A DNA stretch of 64,000 nt. It comes from Saccharopolyspora rosea (lineage in GTDB: Bacteria; Actinomycetota; Actinomycetes; Mycobacteriales; Pseudonocardiaceae). Positions 38,441-48,095 of the stretch are shown here, piece by piece (within the stretch, counting starts at the first letter, position 1; the number at the start of each line of letters is the position of its first letter). The translations under genes were made by a program, and so were the position numbers. The stretch lies in NCBI RefSeq assembly GCF_025643595.1, contig NZ_CP102826.1, positions 4,836,001 through 4,900,000 on the forward strand, in the 5' to 3' direction. The notes beneath the pieces were generated by a model that made no database searches, had not been told where the DNA came from, and worked only from the letters and a program-made list of their open reading frames with translations.

Positions 38441-39696
38441 CGCACGGCCTCGACCACCCGGTCGACCAGCTCGTCCAGTCCGACGGCGCGCTGCTCGCCG
38501 GAGGCCAGTTCCTTCAGCTGCGCGGTGCCCGCCTCCAGGTCGCGCTCGCCGAGGACCAGCGCGAACCGCGCACCGGACCGGTCGGCGGCCTTCATCGCAC
38601 CCTTGAGGCCCTTCCCGCCGTAGGACAGGTCCACCCGGACTCCCGCGGCGCGCAGCGCGCCCGCGGTGGCGACGAGCCGCCGCTTGGCGGCCTCGCCCAG
38701 CGGCACGCAGTAGACGTCGCAACGCGCCTGGTCCCCGACGGCGAGTCCCTCGACCTGGCAGGCCAGCAGCGTGCGGTCGACACCGAGCCCGAAGCCGATG
38801 CCGGACAGCTCCTGACCGCCGAGCTCGGCCATCAGCCCGTCGTAGCGGCCGCCGCCGCCGATACCGGACTGCGCGCCGAGCCCGTCGTGCACGAACTCGA
38901 AGGTGGTCTTGGTGTAGTAGTCCAGGCCGCGCACCATCCGGGGGTTCTCGGTGAACGCCACGCCCAGGTCGGCGAGGTGCTCCTTGACCTGCTCGTAGTG
39001 CTCCTGGGCCGCCGTGGACAGGTGGTCGACCATCAGCGGCGCGTCCGCGACCAGTTCCCGGACCTCGGGGCGCTTGTCGTCGAGCACCCGCAGCGGGTTG
39101 AGCTCCACCCGGCGGCGGGTCTCGTCGTCCAGCGGCAGCCCGCGCAGGAACTCCTGCAGCTTGGCCCGGTAGGCGGGGCGGCAGGTGGCGTCGCCCAACG
39201 ACGTGAGCTCGATGCGGTGCCCGCTGAGGCCGAGCCGCCGGTAGCCCTCGTCGGCGATGGCGATCACCTCGGCGTCCAGCGCCGGGTCGTCGACGCCGAT
39301 CGCCTCGACGCCGACCTGCTGCAACTGGCGGTAACGGCCCGCCTGGGGCCGCTCGTAGCGGAAGAACGCGCCGCCGTAGTACAGCTTGACCGGCAGCTGG
39401 CTGCGGTCCAGGCCGTGCTCGATCACCGAGCGCATGACGCCCGCGGTGCCCTCCGGGCGCAGCGTCACCGACCGTCCCCCGCGGTCGGCGAAGGTGTACA
39501 TCTCCTTGGTCACGACGTCGGTGGACTCGCCGACGCCCCGGGCGAACAGCGCGGTGTCCTCGAACAGCGGCAGCTCGATGTAGCCGTAACCGGCGCGGCG
39601 GGCCGCGTCGGCCAAGGTGTCGCGGACCGCCAGGAAACCGGCCGACTCCGGCGGGAAGTACTCGGGGATGCCCTTGGGGGCGTTGAACGTGTTCAT
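38437..39696 (-). CDS. hisS: Histidyl-tRNA synthetase
   Basis: This class II synthetase of 419 residues has motif 2 ([21 protein letters not shown] within residues 110-130), the histidine-A motif [11 protein letters not shown], motif 3 [13 protein letters not shown] and the C-terminal anticodon-binding domain. It follows the metallo-hydrolase gene by 21 bases... that is, hisS starts 21 bases after that gene's stop, and the two are probably one transcript. Confidence 0.96.
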   Translation of the reverse strand: MNTFNAPKGIPEYFPPESAGFLAVRDTLADAARRAGYGYIELPLFEDTALFARGVGESTDVVTKEMYTFADRGGRSVTLRPEGTAGVMRSVIEHGLDRSQLPVKLYYGGAFFRYERPQAGRYRQLQQVGVEAIGVDDPALDAEVIAIADEGYRRLGLSGHRIELTSLGDATCRPAYRAKLQEFLRGLPLDDETRRRVELNPLRVLDDKRPEVRELVADAPLMVDHLSTAAQEHYEQVKEHLADLGVAFTENPRMVRGLDYYTKTTFEFVHDGLGAQSGIGGGGRYDGLMAELGGQELSGIGFGLGVDRTLLACQVEGLAVGDQARCDVYCVPLGEAAKRRLVATAGALRAAGVRVDLSYGGKGLKGAMKAADRSGARFALVLGERDLEAGTAQLKELASGEQRAVGLDELVDRVVEAVR

Positions 39697-39717
39697 CGGT
39701 GCTGGTGTCAGTCCTCG

Positions 39718-40401
39718 TCAGGAAAGGGCGTCGGTCGCGGGCAGGCCCTGCAGGAACGGGTTGCCGGCGCGCTCGCGCCCGATGGTGGTGGTCGGTCCGT
39801 GGCCCGGCAGCACGACGACGTCGTCGTCCAGCGGCAGCACCCTGCTGCGCAGCGACTCCATCATCTGCTCGTGGTCACCGCCGGGCAGGTCGGTGCGCCC
39901 GATGGCGCCGGCGAAGAGGGTGTCGCCGGACAGCAGCAGCCGCCCGCCCTCGTCGGCCTCGACGCCGAACAGCACCGACCCGCTGGTATGGCCCGGGGTG
40001 TGCGTGACGTCGAAGCGCAGCCCGGCGGCCTCCACGACGGCGCCGTCGGCCAGCTCTCGAACGTCCTCCGGCGCGTCCATCGACGGACCGTCGCCGAACA
40101 GCTGACGCCCGGCCGGACCGAGCGCCGCGCCCGGGTCGGTGAGCATGTACCGGTCGGCCGGGTGGATCCAGGCGGGCACGTCGTGGGTCCGGCACACGTG
40201 CGCGGCCGAGAAGACGTGGTCGAAGTGCCCGTGCGTGAGCAGCACGGCCGCGGGCGTCAGCCGGTACTTGCCGAGCTGCTCGTCGAGCGTGGAGACCGCC
40301 TCCTGACCTGGGTCGACGACCACGCACGGCGCACCCTCCGCGCTGGCGAGCACGTAGCAGTTCGCCTGCAGCGGTCCGGCCGGGAAACCGAGCACAAGCA
40401 C
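39718..40401 (-). CDS. Metallo-beta-lactamase-fold hydrolase (glyoxalase II-like)
   Basis: The 227-residue protein has the zinc-binding THGHFDH, the later GHTSGSV, SGDTLF and PGHGP motifs, all in family order. It fits the YcbL/glyoxalase II-like group; in actinobacteria this gene stands just upstream of hisS. The substrate is not known. The first GTG (40401) was taken, with AAAGG about ten bases upstream; a GTG two codons later is possible. It is divergent from the peptidyl-prolyl isomerase gene. Confidence 0.85.
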   Translation of the reverse strand: MLVLGFPAGPLQANCYVLASAEGAPCVVVDPGQEAVSTLDEQLGKYRLTPAAVLLTHGHFDHVFSAAHVCRTHDVPAWIHPADRYMLTDPGAALGPAGRQLFGDGPSMDAPEDVRELADGAVVEAAGLRFDVTHTPGHTSGSVLFGVEADEGGRLLLSGDTLFAGAIGRTDLPGGDHEQMMESLRSRVLPLDDDVVVLPGHGPTTTIGRERAGNPFLQGLPATDALS

Positions 40402-40578
40402 GAATCGGCACCTTTCGTCGGGCGAAAGCGGTGGCCCGGCGGCGTCGGCCGGGCCACACCAGGTTATCGTCCCCGGGCGCGGCGCCCGCGCCGCGTCGCG
40501 ACTCTCAGCTTCACGTTCCGCGGCACCCCATAAACTCCCGGCGACGACGAAGATTTCGCGCACTTCGGGGAGGAGCAG

Positions 40579-41409
40579 GTGCCCAGCAACGAGCAACGCC
40601 GCCAGGCTGCCAAGCGGAAGCTGGAACGTCAGCTGCAGCGGCGGGCCGAGCAGGCCAAGCGGCGCCGGATGATCACCATCGGCACCGCGATCGTCGTGGT
40701 CGCGGCGGTCGTGGTCGGCGTCTTCTACGTCACCAGGAGCGGTGAGCAGCCCTCGTCGGCCTCGCCGGAACAGGGCCCCCAGACCAGCTCCGGTCCCTGC
40801 GCGTACACCGGGACGCCGGGTGAGCCCGCCGCCAAGCCGGTCGGGATGCCTCCGGACCCGAACCCCACCCCGGCCGGTGGCGTCGCGCACGTCACGATGG
40901 ACACCAGCCAGGGCGCGATCCCGCTGACCCTGGACCGCGCGAAGGCGCCGTGCACGGTGCAGAGCTTCCAGCACCTGGTGCAGGCCAAGTTCTTCGACAA
41001 CACCGACTGCCACCGGCTCACCACGACCGAGGGCCTGAAGGTGCTGCAGTGCGGTGACCCGACCGCCAGTGGCCGCGGTGGTCCGGGCTACTCGATCAAG
41101 GACGAACCGCCGAAGGGCCTCGCCCCGGCCCCGGCGCCCTACGACCAGGGCGGCGCGGTGGTCTACCCGCGCGGCACGCTCGCGATGGCCAAGTCGCCGG
41201 CCCCCAACAGCGGCGGCAGCCAGTTCTTCATGGTCTACGGCGACTCCTACCTGCCGCCGCAGTACACGGCGTTCGGCACCATCGGCGAGGACGGCCTGAA
41301 GGTGCTCGACAAGGTCGCCGCCGCGGGCGCGCAGCAGGGCGAGATGGGCCCCGGTGACGGCAAGCCGAACCTGCCGGTGCACATCAACACCGCGTCCAGC
41401 TCGGCCTGA
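40579..41409 (+). CDS. Membrane-anchored cyclophilin-type peptidyl-prolyl isomerase
   Basis: This 276-residue protein has a charged cytoplasmic N terminus, a membrane anchor (about 31-53) and an extracytoplasmic cyclophilin domain (about 100-272) with FFDNTDCHRL, GSQFFMVYGDS and TAFGTIGEDGLKVLD. It would help fold exported proteins. A basic coiled N terminus (KRKLERQLQRRAEQAKRRR) precedes the anchor. The GTG start is preceded by GGGGAGGAG. Its neighbours rel and hisS are the common actinobacterial arrangement. Confidence 0.9.
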   Translation: MPSNEQRRQAAKRKLERQLQRRAEQAKRRRMITIGTAIVVVAAVVVGVFYVTRSGEQPSSASPEQGPQTSSGPCAYTGTPGEPAAKPVGMPPDPNPTPAGGVAHVTMDTSQGAIPLTLDRAKAPCTVQSFQHLVQAKFFDNTDCHRLTTTEGLKVLQCGDPTASGRGGPGYSIKDEPPKGLAPAPAPYDQGGAVVYPRGTLAMAKSPAPNSGGSQFFMVYGDSYLPPQYTAFGTIGEDGLKVLDKVAAAGAQQGEMGPGDGKPNLPVHINTASSSA

Positions 41410-41410
41410 C

Positions 41411-41498
41411 AGTCCCTCGTGGAACTCGTCGTGCGTAGCGGTGCCGGTGGCGAAACCACTGGCCGAACAGCGAAAGCCGGCGCACGACGAACGCGAAC
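41411..41498. repeat. Partial copy (C) of the dispersed intergenic repeat
   Basis: Just after the isomerase stop, CTCGTGGAACTCGTCGTGCG and GCGGTGCCGGTGGCGAAACC match copy B (59104-59145) with few changes, and GAAAGCC follows as in B. The terminal CCTGTCTTYGAAC is not preserved. Confidence 0.65.
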
Positions 41499-41531
41499 CG
41501 AGGGCCCCGCCGGAGTCCGGCGGGGCCCTCG
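41499..41531. terminator. Terminator between the isomerase gene and rel
   Basis: A perfect 15-bp stem (41499-41513 with 41517-41531) has a 3-base AGT loop. It sits between the convergent ends of the isomerase gene and rel and should act in both directions. Confidence 0.75.
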
Positions 41532-41561
41532 CCGTTCCACAGTGGATCCGATGTGGACGGT

Positions 41562-43874
41562 TCAGGTCGCCGAGGTGACGCGGTAGACGTCGTAGACGCC
41601 CTCGATGTTGCGGACCGCCTTGAGCACGTGGCCGAGGTGCTTCGGGTCACCCATCTCGAACGAGAAGCGGCTCACCGCCACCCGGTCCTTCGAGGTCGTG
41701 ACCGAGGCGGACAGGATGTTCACCCGCTCGTCGGCCAGCACCTTCGTGACGTCGGAGAGCAGCCGGTGCCGGTCCAGCGCCTCCACCTGGATCGCGACCA
41801 GGAACACCGAGGACGCCGACGGCGCCCAGTAGACCTCGACCAGCCGCTCCGGCGTCCTGCGCAGGTCGTCGGCGTTGGTGCAGTCGGTGCGGTGCACGCT
41901 CACCCAGCCGCCCCGGGTGACGAAGCCGAGGATCTCGTCGCCGGGCACCGGCGTGCAGCAGCGGGCCAGCTTCGCCCACACGTCCCCGGCGTCCTTGACG
42001 ACCACCCCGGAGTCGCCGCTGGCGCGGCGCCGGCCCTGCAGCGTGGACGGCGTGGAGCGCTCGGCGACCTCGTCGGCGGCCTGCTCCGGACCACCGATCA
42101 ACGCCACCAGCCGCTGCACCAGGTGCTGCGCCGACAGCTGCCGCTCGCCGACCGCCGCGTACAGCGCGGTGACGTCGACGTAGTGCAGTTCGCGCGCGAC
42201 CGCGCCGAGCGTCTCCGCGGACACCAGCCGCTGCACCGGCAGACCCAGCCGCCGGATCTCCTTGGCGATCGCGTCCTTGCCGGACTCGATGGCCTCCTCG
42301 CGGCGCTCCTTGGCGAACCACTGCTTGATCTTGGTCTTGGCGCGCGGCGAGGCGACGAACGACAACCAGTCCCGGCTCGGCCCGGCTCCCTCCGCCTTGG
42401 AGGTGAAGATCTCGACGACCTCGCCGTTCTCCAGCTTGCGCTCCAGCGCCACCAGTCGTCCGTTGACGCGGGCGCCGATGCAGCGGTGCCCGACCTCGGT
42501 GTGCACCGCGTAGGCGAAGTCGACCGGCGTGGACCCGGACGGCAACGTGATCACATCGCCCTTCGGGGTGAACACGAAGATCTCGCGGGTCGCCAGGTCG
42601 TAGCGCAGCGACTCCAGGAACTCACCCGGGTCGGCGGCCTCCCGCTGCCAGTCGAGCAGCTGGCGCATCCACGCCATCTCGTCGACCTCGACGGCCGACT
42701 GGCCGCCGGAGCCGTTGCGGCCCCGGGTCTCCTTGTACCGCCAATGCGCCGCGATGCCGTACTCCGCGGTGCGGTGCATCTCGTGGGTGCGGATCTGCAC
42801 TTCCAACGGCTTGCCCTCCGGGCCGATCACCGTGGTGTGCAGCGACTGGTAGACGCCGAAGCGCGGCTGCGCGATGTAGTCCTTGAACCGGCCGGGCATC
42901 GGCTGCCACAGCGCGTGCACCACGCCCATCGCCGCGTAGCAGTCGCGCACCTCGTCGACCAGGATCCGCACCCCGACCAGGTCGTGGATGTCGTCGAAGT
43001 CCCGGCCGCGCACGATCATCTTCTGGTGGATCGAGTAGTAGTGCTTCGGCCTGCCCTCGACCTTGGCCGCCAGCCGGGCGGTCTCCAGCTGCGTGGACAG
43101 CTCGTCGATGACGGTGCGCAGGTAGGTGTCGCGCGACGGCGCGCGGTTGGCGACCAGCCGGACGATCTCGTCGTACTTCTTGGGTTGCAGGATGGCGAAC
43201 GCCAGGTCCTCCAACTCCCACTTGATCGTGGCCATCCCGAGGCGGTGCGCCAAGGGGGCCAGCACCTCAAGCGTCTCGCGCGCCTTGCGGGCCTGCTTCT
43301 CCGGCGGCAGGAACCGCATGGTCCGCATGTTGTGCAGCCGGTCCGCGAGCTTGATCACCAGCACCCGCGGGTCGCGGGCCATCGCAATGATCATCTTGCG
43401 GATGGTCTCGGCCTCCGCCGCGGCGCCGAGCTTGACCTTGTCCAGCTTGGTCACGCCGTCGACCAGGTGCGCCACCTCGTCGCCGAAGTCCTCGCGCAGC
43501 CGGTCCAGGGAGTACTCGGTGTCCTCGACGGTGTCGTGCAGCAGCCCGGCGACCAGCGTGGTGGTGTCCATGCCGAGCTCGGCGAGGATGGTCGCCACCG
43601 CCAGCGGGTGCGTGATGTACGGATCACCGGATTTTCGCCGCTGGTCTTGGTGCTTGTCCTCGGCCACGTCGTAGGCGCGCTGCAACAGCCCCAGATCGGC
43701 TTGCGGGTGCAGCTCGCGGTGCACCGCGGCGAGCGGTTCGAGGACGGGCTTGACGTGCGCGGCGCGCTGCGCGGTGATGCGCCTGGCCAGACGCGCGCGG
43801 ACCCGACGAGTCGCCGAGGCCGGACGCGGCTGCGCGGCCTCTTCCGAAGAGGGGGACTCGACGTGTTGGCTCAC
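41562..43874 (-). CDS. relA: Bifunctional (p)ppGpp synthetase/hydrolase Rel
   Basis: This 770-residue stringent-response enzyme has an HD hydrolase domain (HDTVEDT near residue 113), a synthetase domain (GRFKDYI near 326), a TGS domain ([12 protein letters not shown] near 440) and a C-terminal ACT domain (about 690-770). The intact HD motif together with the RFKD loop marks the bifunctional Rel type. The GTG at 43874 has GGGAG six bases upstream. It follows apt and secF-secD in the conserved actinobacterial order. Confidence 0.96.
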   Translation of the reverse strand: MSQHVESPSSEEAAQPRPASATRRVRARLARRITAQRAAHVKPVLEPLAAVHRELHPQADLGLLQRAYDVAEDKHQDQRRKSGDPYITHPLAVATILAELGMDTTTLVAGLLHDTVEDTEYSLDRLREDFGDEVAHLVDGVTKLDKVKLGAAAEAETIRKMIIAMARDPRVLVIKLADRLHNMRTMRFLPPEKQARKARETLEVLAPLAHRLGMATIKWELEDLAFAILQPKKYDEIVRLVANRAPSRDTYLRTVIDELSTQLETARLAAKVEGRPKHYYSIHQKMIVRGRDFDDIHDLVGVRILVDEVRDCYAAMGVVHALWQPMPGRFKDYIAQPRFGVYQSLHTTVIGPEGKPLEVQIRTHEMHRTAEYGIAAHWRYKETRGRNGSGGQSAVEVDEMAWMRQLLDWQREAADPGEFLESLRYDLATREIFVFTPKGDVITLPSGSTPVDFAYAVHTEVGHRCIGARVNGRLVALERKLENGEVVEIFTSKAEGAGPSRDWLSFVASPRAKTKIKQWFAKERREEAIESGKDAIAKEIRRLGLPVQRLVSAETLGAVARELHYVDVTALYAAVGERQLSAQHLVQRLVALIGGPEQAADEVAERSTPSTLQGRRRASGDSGVVVKDAGDVWAKLARCCTPVPGDEILGFVTRGGWVSVHRTDCTNADDLRRTPERLVEVYWAPSASSVFLVAIQVEALDRHRLLSDVTKVLADERVNILSASVTTSKDRVAVSRFSFEMGDPKHLGHVLKAVRNIEGVYDVYRVTSAT

Positions 43875-44069
43875 CGCACGCTCCCGGGCACTCGGGGTCA
43901 CTCGCGTCCCAGGTCTGTGAGTCAGAACCCGGACACCGAGAATAACGCCATCCGGGCGATCGACCTTCCTCGGTGGGGGTGTGAAACGGCCAGCGGTCGC
44001 TGCCGACCGAGCAGCGTCCCTCCGGAGTTCGGTCGGACCGATCACCGGTCAGTCCGAGCGTGGCCCGGT

Positions 44070-44621
44070 TCACACCTGCAGCAGCGCGCGCACCTTCTCG
44101 CCGAGGATCTTGTCCCGCCCCTCCAGGGCGGTGAGTTCCAGCACCACCGCGGCCGCAGCCACGTCGGCGCCCGCCTGGCGCACCAGGCGGCACGCGGCGC
44201 CGAGGGTGCCACCGGTCGCGAGGACGTCGTCGACGACGAGGACCCGCTGCCCGGGCCGGAGGGTCTCGGCGGGGAGTTCGAGGGTGGCCCGCCCGTACTC
44301 CAGGCTGTACTCGATGCGGTCGGCGACCACCGGCAGCTTGCCGGGCTTGCGCAGCCCGATCACACCGGTGCCGAAGGCGTGGGCGACGGCGGCACCGACC
44401 AGGAAGCCCCGGGCCTCGACCCCGGCCACCACGTCGAAGTCGAAGTCCCGCCCGAGGGCGGAGACCACGGCGTTCAGCGCCGGGCCGTCGGCCAGCATCG
44501 GGCTGATGTCGCGGAACAGCACCCCGGGCTCCGGGAAGTCGGGCACCTCCCGGACCAGCCGGGCGGCCTCCCGCAGCGCCTCGTCGGCGACGTCGCCGAC
44601 GCGCAGTCCGTCGGCGCTCAT
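44070..44621 (-). CDS. apt: Adenine phosphoribosyltransferase
   Basis: Apt (183 residues) salvages adenine to AMP using PRPP. The PRPP-binding loop VLVVDDVLATGGT, the PEPGVLFRDISP segment and the ARGFLVGAAVA region are typical. The ATG overlaps the secF stop codon (ATGA). The secD-secF-apt-rel order is conserved in actinobacteria. Confidence 0.95.
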   Translation of the reverse strand: MSADGLRVGDVADEALREAARLVREVPDFPEPGVLFRDISPMLADGPALNAVVSALGRDFDFDVVAGVEARGFLVGAAVAHAFGTGVIGLRKPGKLPVVADRIEYSLEYGRATLELPAETLRPGQRVLVVDDVLATGGTLGAACRLVRQAGADVAAAAVVLELTALEGRDKILGEKVRALLQV

Positions 44622-45811
44622 CGGCGCTTCTTCCCCGACGGCTTGCCGGACGGCTTGCCCGCGGGCTTGCCGGACCGGCCGGAGGGGCGGTTGGCGCGCC
44701 GCGCGGCACCGCCGCCGGACGTGGCGGCCGACCCGGCCGCCACCGGCTCCTCCGGCTCGTCCGCGGCCTTGGCCGCCGCCTTCTCCCGGCGCTGCCGCAC
44801 CTTGGCGGCGTGGTCGCGGTACTTCGGCTCGCGCATCTTCAGGTCCACCAGCAGCGGGGTGGCCAGGAAGATCGACGACACGACACCGGCGATCATGCCG
44901 ACCAGCTGCACCAGCGCCAGGTCCTCAAGGACCCCGACGCCGAGCAGCCCGGCACCCACGACCAGCAGGCCGATCACCGGCAGCAGCGCGATGACCGAGG
45001 TGTTGATCGAGCGCATCAGGGTCTGGTTGACCGCCAGGTTCGCCGCCTCCGGGTAGGTGCGGCGGGTCAGCCCGAGCAGCCCGCGGGTGTTCTCCTTGAC
45101 CTTGTCGAAGACCACGACCGTGTCGTACAGCGAGAAGCCCAGGATGGTCAGCAGACCGATCACGGTGCTCGGGGTGACCTCGAAGCCGACCAGCGAGTAG
45201 ATGCCCGCGGTCACCAGGATGTCGTGGAACAGCGCGATCAGCGCCGCCACGGCCATCCACTTCTCGAAGTAGAACCCCAGGAAGACCGTCACGAGCACGA
45301 GGAACACCCCGAGCGCGATGAGCGCCTGCCGGGTGATCTCGCCGCCCCAGGTGCCGCTGACCGCGCTGTCGCTGATCACCTGCTGGCTGGGCTTGCCCTG
45401 CGCGTCGAGCGGGTGCAGCTCGTCGAACAGCGCCTGCTTGACCTTGCCGACCTCGGCGGAGTTCAGCGACTCGGAGCGGATCTGGATGCTCTGCGATCCG
45501 CCGGCGCCCACGATCTGCACGGTCTCGGCGGGGTGGCCCAACGCGTCGCGGAACGCCTGCTGGACCCGGTCGGTCTGGATCGGCCCCTGCGCCCCGACGG
45601 AGGGCATCTGGATCTTGGTGCCGCCCTCGAAGTCGATGCCGAGGTTGAAGCCCTTGAACCCCATCGCGCCGATGCACACCAGCACCAGCAGCCCGAGCGC
45701 GATGTACCACCGGGAGCGCTTGCCGACGATGTCGAAGGCTCCGGTGCCGGTGTAGAGGCGGTGGAACACGCCCTCGTGGGCGGCGTCGGTACCGGGAGTC
45801 GTCACCTTCAC
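44618..45811 (-). CDS. secF: Protein translocase subunit SecF
   Basis: SecF (397 residues) forms, with SecD, the proton-driven SecDF unit that pulls exported proteins. Six membrane segments are seen, with NLGIDFEGGTKIQMPS after the first and VIGLLTILGFSLYDTVVVFDK in the core. The C-terminal tail is unusually long and basic, rich in Lys, Gly and Pro (residues about 340-397). It overlaps secD by 4 bases. Confidence 0.95.
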   Translation of the reverse strand: MKVTTPGTDAAHEGVFHRLYTGTGAFDIVGKRSRWYIALGLLVLVCIGAMGFKGFNLGIDFEGGTKIQMPSVGAQGPIQTDRVQQAFRDALGHPAETVQIVGAGGSQSIQIRSESLNSAEVGKVKQALFDELHPLDAQGKPSQQVISDSAVSGTWGGEITRQALIALGVFLVLVTVFLGFYFEKWMAVAALIALFHDILVTAGIYSLVGFEVTPSTVIGLLTILGFSLYDTVVVFDKVKENTRGLLGLTRRTYPEAANLAVNQTLMRSINTSVIALLPVIGLLVVGAGLLGVGVLEDLALVQLVGMIAGVVSSIFLATPLLVDLKMREPKYRDHAAKVRQRREKAAAKAADEPEEPVAAGSAATSGGGAARRANRPSGRSGKPAGKPSGKPSGKKRR

Positions 45812-47370
45812 GCCTCCTTGGCGGTCGTCGAGCGCTGGGCCTTCTTCTGCGCGGCGCGGTACTTCTCACCGATCCGCTGCACCGCACCCAGCCCGGAGAC
45901 CGAGGGCCTGGACAGGAACCTGTTCTTGGACGCCATCGCCACCAGCGGGTGCGTCACCAGGAAGACCACGACGAGGTCCAGGACCGTGGACATGCCGAGG
46001 GTGAACGCGAAGCCCTTCACCTGTCCGACGGCGAGGACGTAGAGCACCGCGGCGGCCAGGAAGCTCACCGCGTCCGCGGACAGGATGGTGCGCTTGGCGC
46101 GGGTCCACGCGCGCGGCACCGCGGAGCGGAACGTGCGCCCCTCCCGGATCTCGTCCTTGAGGCGTTCGAAGAACACGATGAACGAGTCCGCGGTGATGCC
46201 GATCGCCACGATGAACCCGGCGACACCGGCCAGGTCGAGGGTGAACCCGACCCACCTGCCGAGCAGCACCAGCACGGCGTAGACCACCCCGCCGGACAGG
46301 AACAGCGACAGGATCGTCAGCAGGCCGAGCACCCGGTAGTAGGCCAGGCAGTACACCGCGACGAGGAACAGCCCGATCGCGCCGGCGATCAGACCCGCCT
46401 GGAGCGAGGCGACGCCGAGCGTCGCCGACACGGTCTCGGCCTCGGACTGGTCGAACGCCAGCGGCAGCGAGCCGTACTTGAGGATGTTGGCCAGGTCGGT
46501 GGCGCTCTGCTGGTTGAACCGGCCGGAGATGCTGGCGTTGCCCGCCAGCAGCGGCTCGTTGATGGACGGCGCGGACACGACTTCGGTGTCCAGCACGAAC
46601 GCCGCCTGCTTCCCGACGTTGGCGGAGGTGAAGTCGGCCCAGGTCTTCGCCCCGGCGGCCTTGAACTCCAGGTTCACCGTCCACTGCGGGTTCTGCTGGC
46701 TCGGCGGCACCGCCTGGGCGTTGGAGATCTCCTTGCCCGCCAGCAGCACCGGTTCCAGCACGTACTTCTCGGTGCCTTCCCGGTTGCAGGTGACCAGCGG
46801 CAGCTTCGGGTCGTCGTTGCCGCGCAGCGGATCCTCCGCCTTGCAGTTGAGCGCCTGCAGCGCCTGCGCCTGGACCTGCGGATCGGTGCTCTGCCGCGTC
46901 TTCTTGGCCTGCTCGATCGCCTGCTGGCCGTCACCGGGCGGTTGCTGCGCGGGTGCGGCCTGCGGGGCGGTCCCGGCCGGTGCGGGCTGCGCGGGCACCA
47001 CCTGGCTGACCTTGCGGAAGTTCAGCTCCGCGGTCTGACCGAGCTGTTTGGCCTGCTCACCACCTGCACCGGGCACGGTGATGACCAGGTTCGTACCGTC
47101 CCGGGTCACCTCCGAACCGCTGATGCCCATGCCGTTGACCCGGGTCTCGATGATCTGCCGGGCCTGGTCCAACGACTGGCTGCTGGGCGGCTGACCGTTG
47201 GGGGTGCGCGCGCTGAGCGTGACCCGAGTGCCGCCCTGCAGGTCGATGCCGAGCTTCGGGTGCGGCTTGCCGTCGCCGGTGAAGAACACCAGCGCGTACA
47301 GCGCCACCACGATCAACGCGAAGATCGCGAGATAACGCCCTGGGCGGATTTGCCCGGCCGGAGGTGCCAC
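45808..47370 (-). CDS. secD: Protein translocase subunit SecD
   Basis: SecD (520 residues) has one N-terminal membrane segment, a large extracytoplasmic region (about 35-310) with LGIDLQGGTRVTLSA and a Pro/Ala/Gln-rich linker near residues 125-150, and five C-terminal segments with VGFTLDLAGVAGFIVAIGI. The GTG start at 47370 has GGAGG just inside the gene. The upstream intergenic region to yajC has large inverted repeats. Confidence 0.95.
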   Translation of the reverse strand: MAPPAGQIRPGRYLAIFALIVVALYALVFFTGDGKPHPKLGIDLQGGTRVTLSARTPNGQPPSSQSLDQARQIIETRVNGMGISGSEVTRDGTNLVITVPGAGGEQAKQLGQTAELNFRKVSQVVPAQPAPAGTAPQAAPAQQPPGDGQQAIEQAKKTRQSTDPQVQAQALQALNCKAEDPLRGNDDPKLPLVTCNREGTEKYVLEPVLLAGKEISNAQAVPPSQQNPQWTVNLEFKAAGAKTWADFTSANVGKQAAFVLDTEVVSAPSINEPLLAGNASISGRFNQQSATDLANILKYGSLPLAFDQSEAETVSATLGVASLQAGLIAGAIGLFLVAVYCLAYYRVLGLLTILSLFLSGGVVYAVLVLLGRWVGFTLDLAGVAGFIVAIGITADSFIVFFERLKDEIREGRTFRSAVPRAWTRAKRTILSADAVSFLAAAVLYVLAVGQVKGFAFTLGMSTVLDLVVVFLVTHPLVAMASKNRFLSRPSVSGLGAVQRIGEKYRAAQKKAQRSTTAKEA

Positions 47371-47406
47371 GGTGCGTCGGTCTCCTGTCCACGGTCTGGT
47401 TCGTCA

Positions 47407-47444
47407 GTGATCGTCCACCGCCGCGCCGGGCGGTGGACGATCAC
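47407..47444. repeat. Large inverted repeat between yajC and secD
   Basis: GTGATCGTCCACCGCC (47407-47422) pairs perfectly with GGCGGTGGACGATCAC (47429-47444) around a 6-base loop. It lies 37-74 bases before the secD start. A second pair GATCACCG/CGGTGATC at 47483-47523 repeats the GTGATC core. It could be an attenuator or a processing site between yajC and secD. Confidence 0.6.
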
Positions 47445-47565
47445 CGGGAATCTGCGGTCCAGTCTGACAGGCCGCGTGCGACGATCACCGACCTGGGTGG
47501 GAACTGTCCGTGGATCGGTGATCACGCGCGGCGCTCGTGGCGAGGCCGCGCGGCGCGCTCGGTCG

Positions 47566-47946
47566 TCAGTTGGCCTTCTGCTGCTCGATCGGCTCGGCGA
47601 CCTCGGCCTTGGTCTCGGCGGACTCCTCCTCGGCGGTCTCGCTGGACGGCGCGGTCTCGGCGGACGGCGCGGTGTCGGAGGAGTCGGTGTTGACCTTCTC
47701 GCGGATGGCGGCCCGGACCCAGGTGGTGGTCATGCCGGGCGCGATCTCCAGGTCCACGGAGTCGTCCGAGGTGCTCACGATCGTGCCGAACACACCGGAG
47801 GTCGTCATGACCCGGTCGCCGGCGACCAACGAGTTCTGCAGCTTCTGCTGCTCCTGCATGGTCCGCTTCTGCTTGCGGGCCTGCAGGAACAGCGGCACCG
47901 CGAACAAGACGATGATGAGCGGGAAGATCAGGGATTGCAGTTGCAT
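47566..47946 (-). CDS. yajC: Preprotein translocase accessory subunit YajC
   Basis: YajC (126 residues) is a single-pass membrane partner of SecDF. The hydrophobic start (about 4-22, LIFPLIIVLFAVPLFLQAR) is followed by QKRTMQEQQKLQNSLVAGDRV and TTSGVFGTIVSTSDD, the family core. The acidic tail (about 90-126) is rich in Glu, Ala and Thr and is not conserved. Confidence 0.93.
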   Translation of the reverse strand: MQLQSLIFPLIIVLFAVPLFLQARKQKRTMQEQQKLQNSLVAGDRVMTTSGVFGTIVSTSDDSVDLEIAPGMTTTWVRAAIREKVNTDSSDTAPSAETAPSSETAEEESAETKAEVAEPIEQQKAN

Positions 47947-48095
47947 CGTGCTCCGTTCGGCGGACGCTCAGGGCCCAGCCCTCGAAGTACTGCGCCCGAA
48001 TTGTTCGGATGTACAGCCACCAGTGTGCCAGGTCCACTCCGATGCCCGGCGTGTGTCCGGCACCACCAGCGTGCGGCGAGCCTACTAGGGGCCCG

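Noticed and set aside
41553..45056. 1167-residue plus-strand frame over rel, apt and secF
   Set aside because: Antisense shadow with no domain; the opposite strand carries well-known genes.
47313..47525. Small minus-strand frame before secD, considered as an arrest peptide regulating secDF
   Set aside because: It lacks a membrane segment or signal sequence and has no recognisable arrest motif such as RAPP or RAPG; its frame merely spans the inverted repeats and runs into secD.
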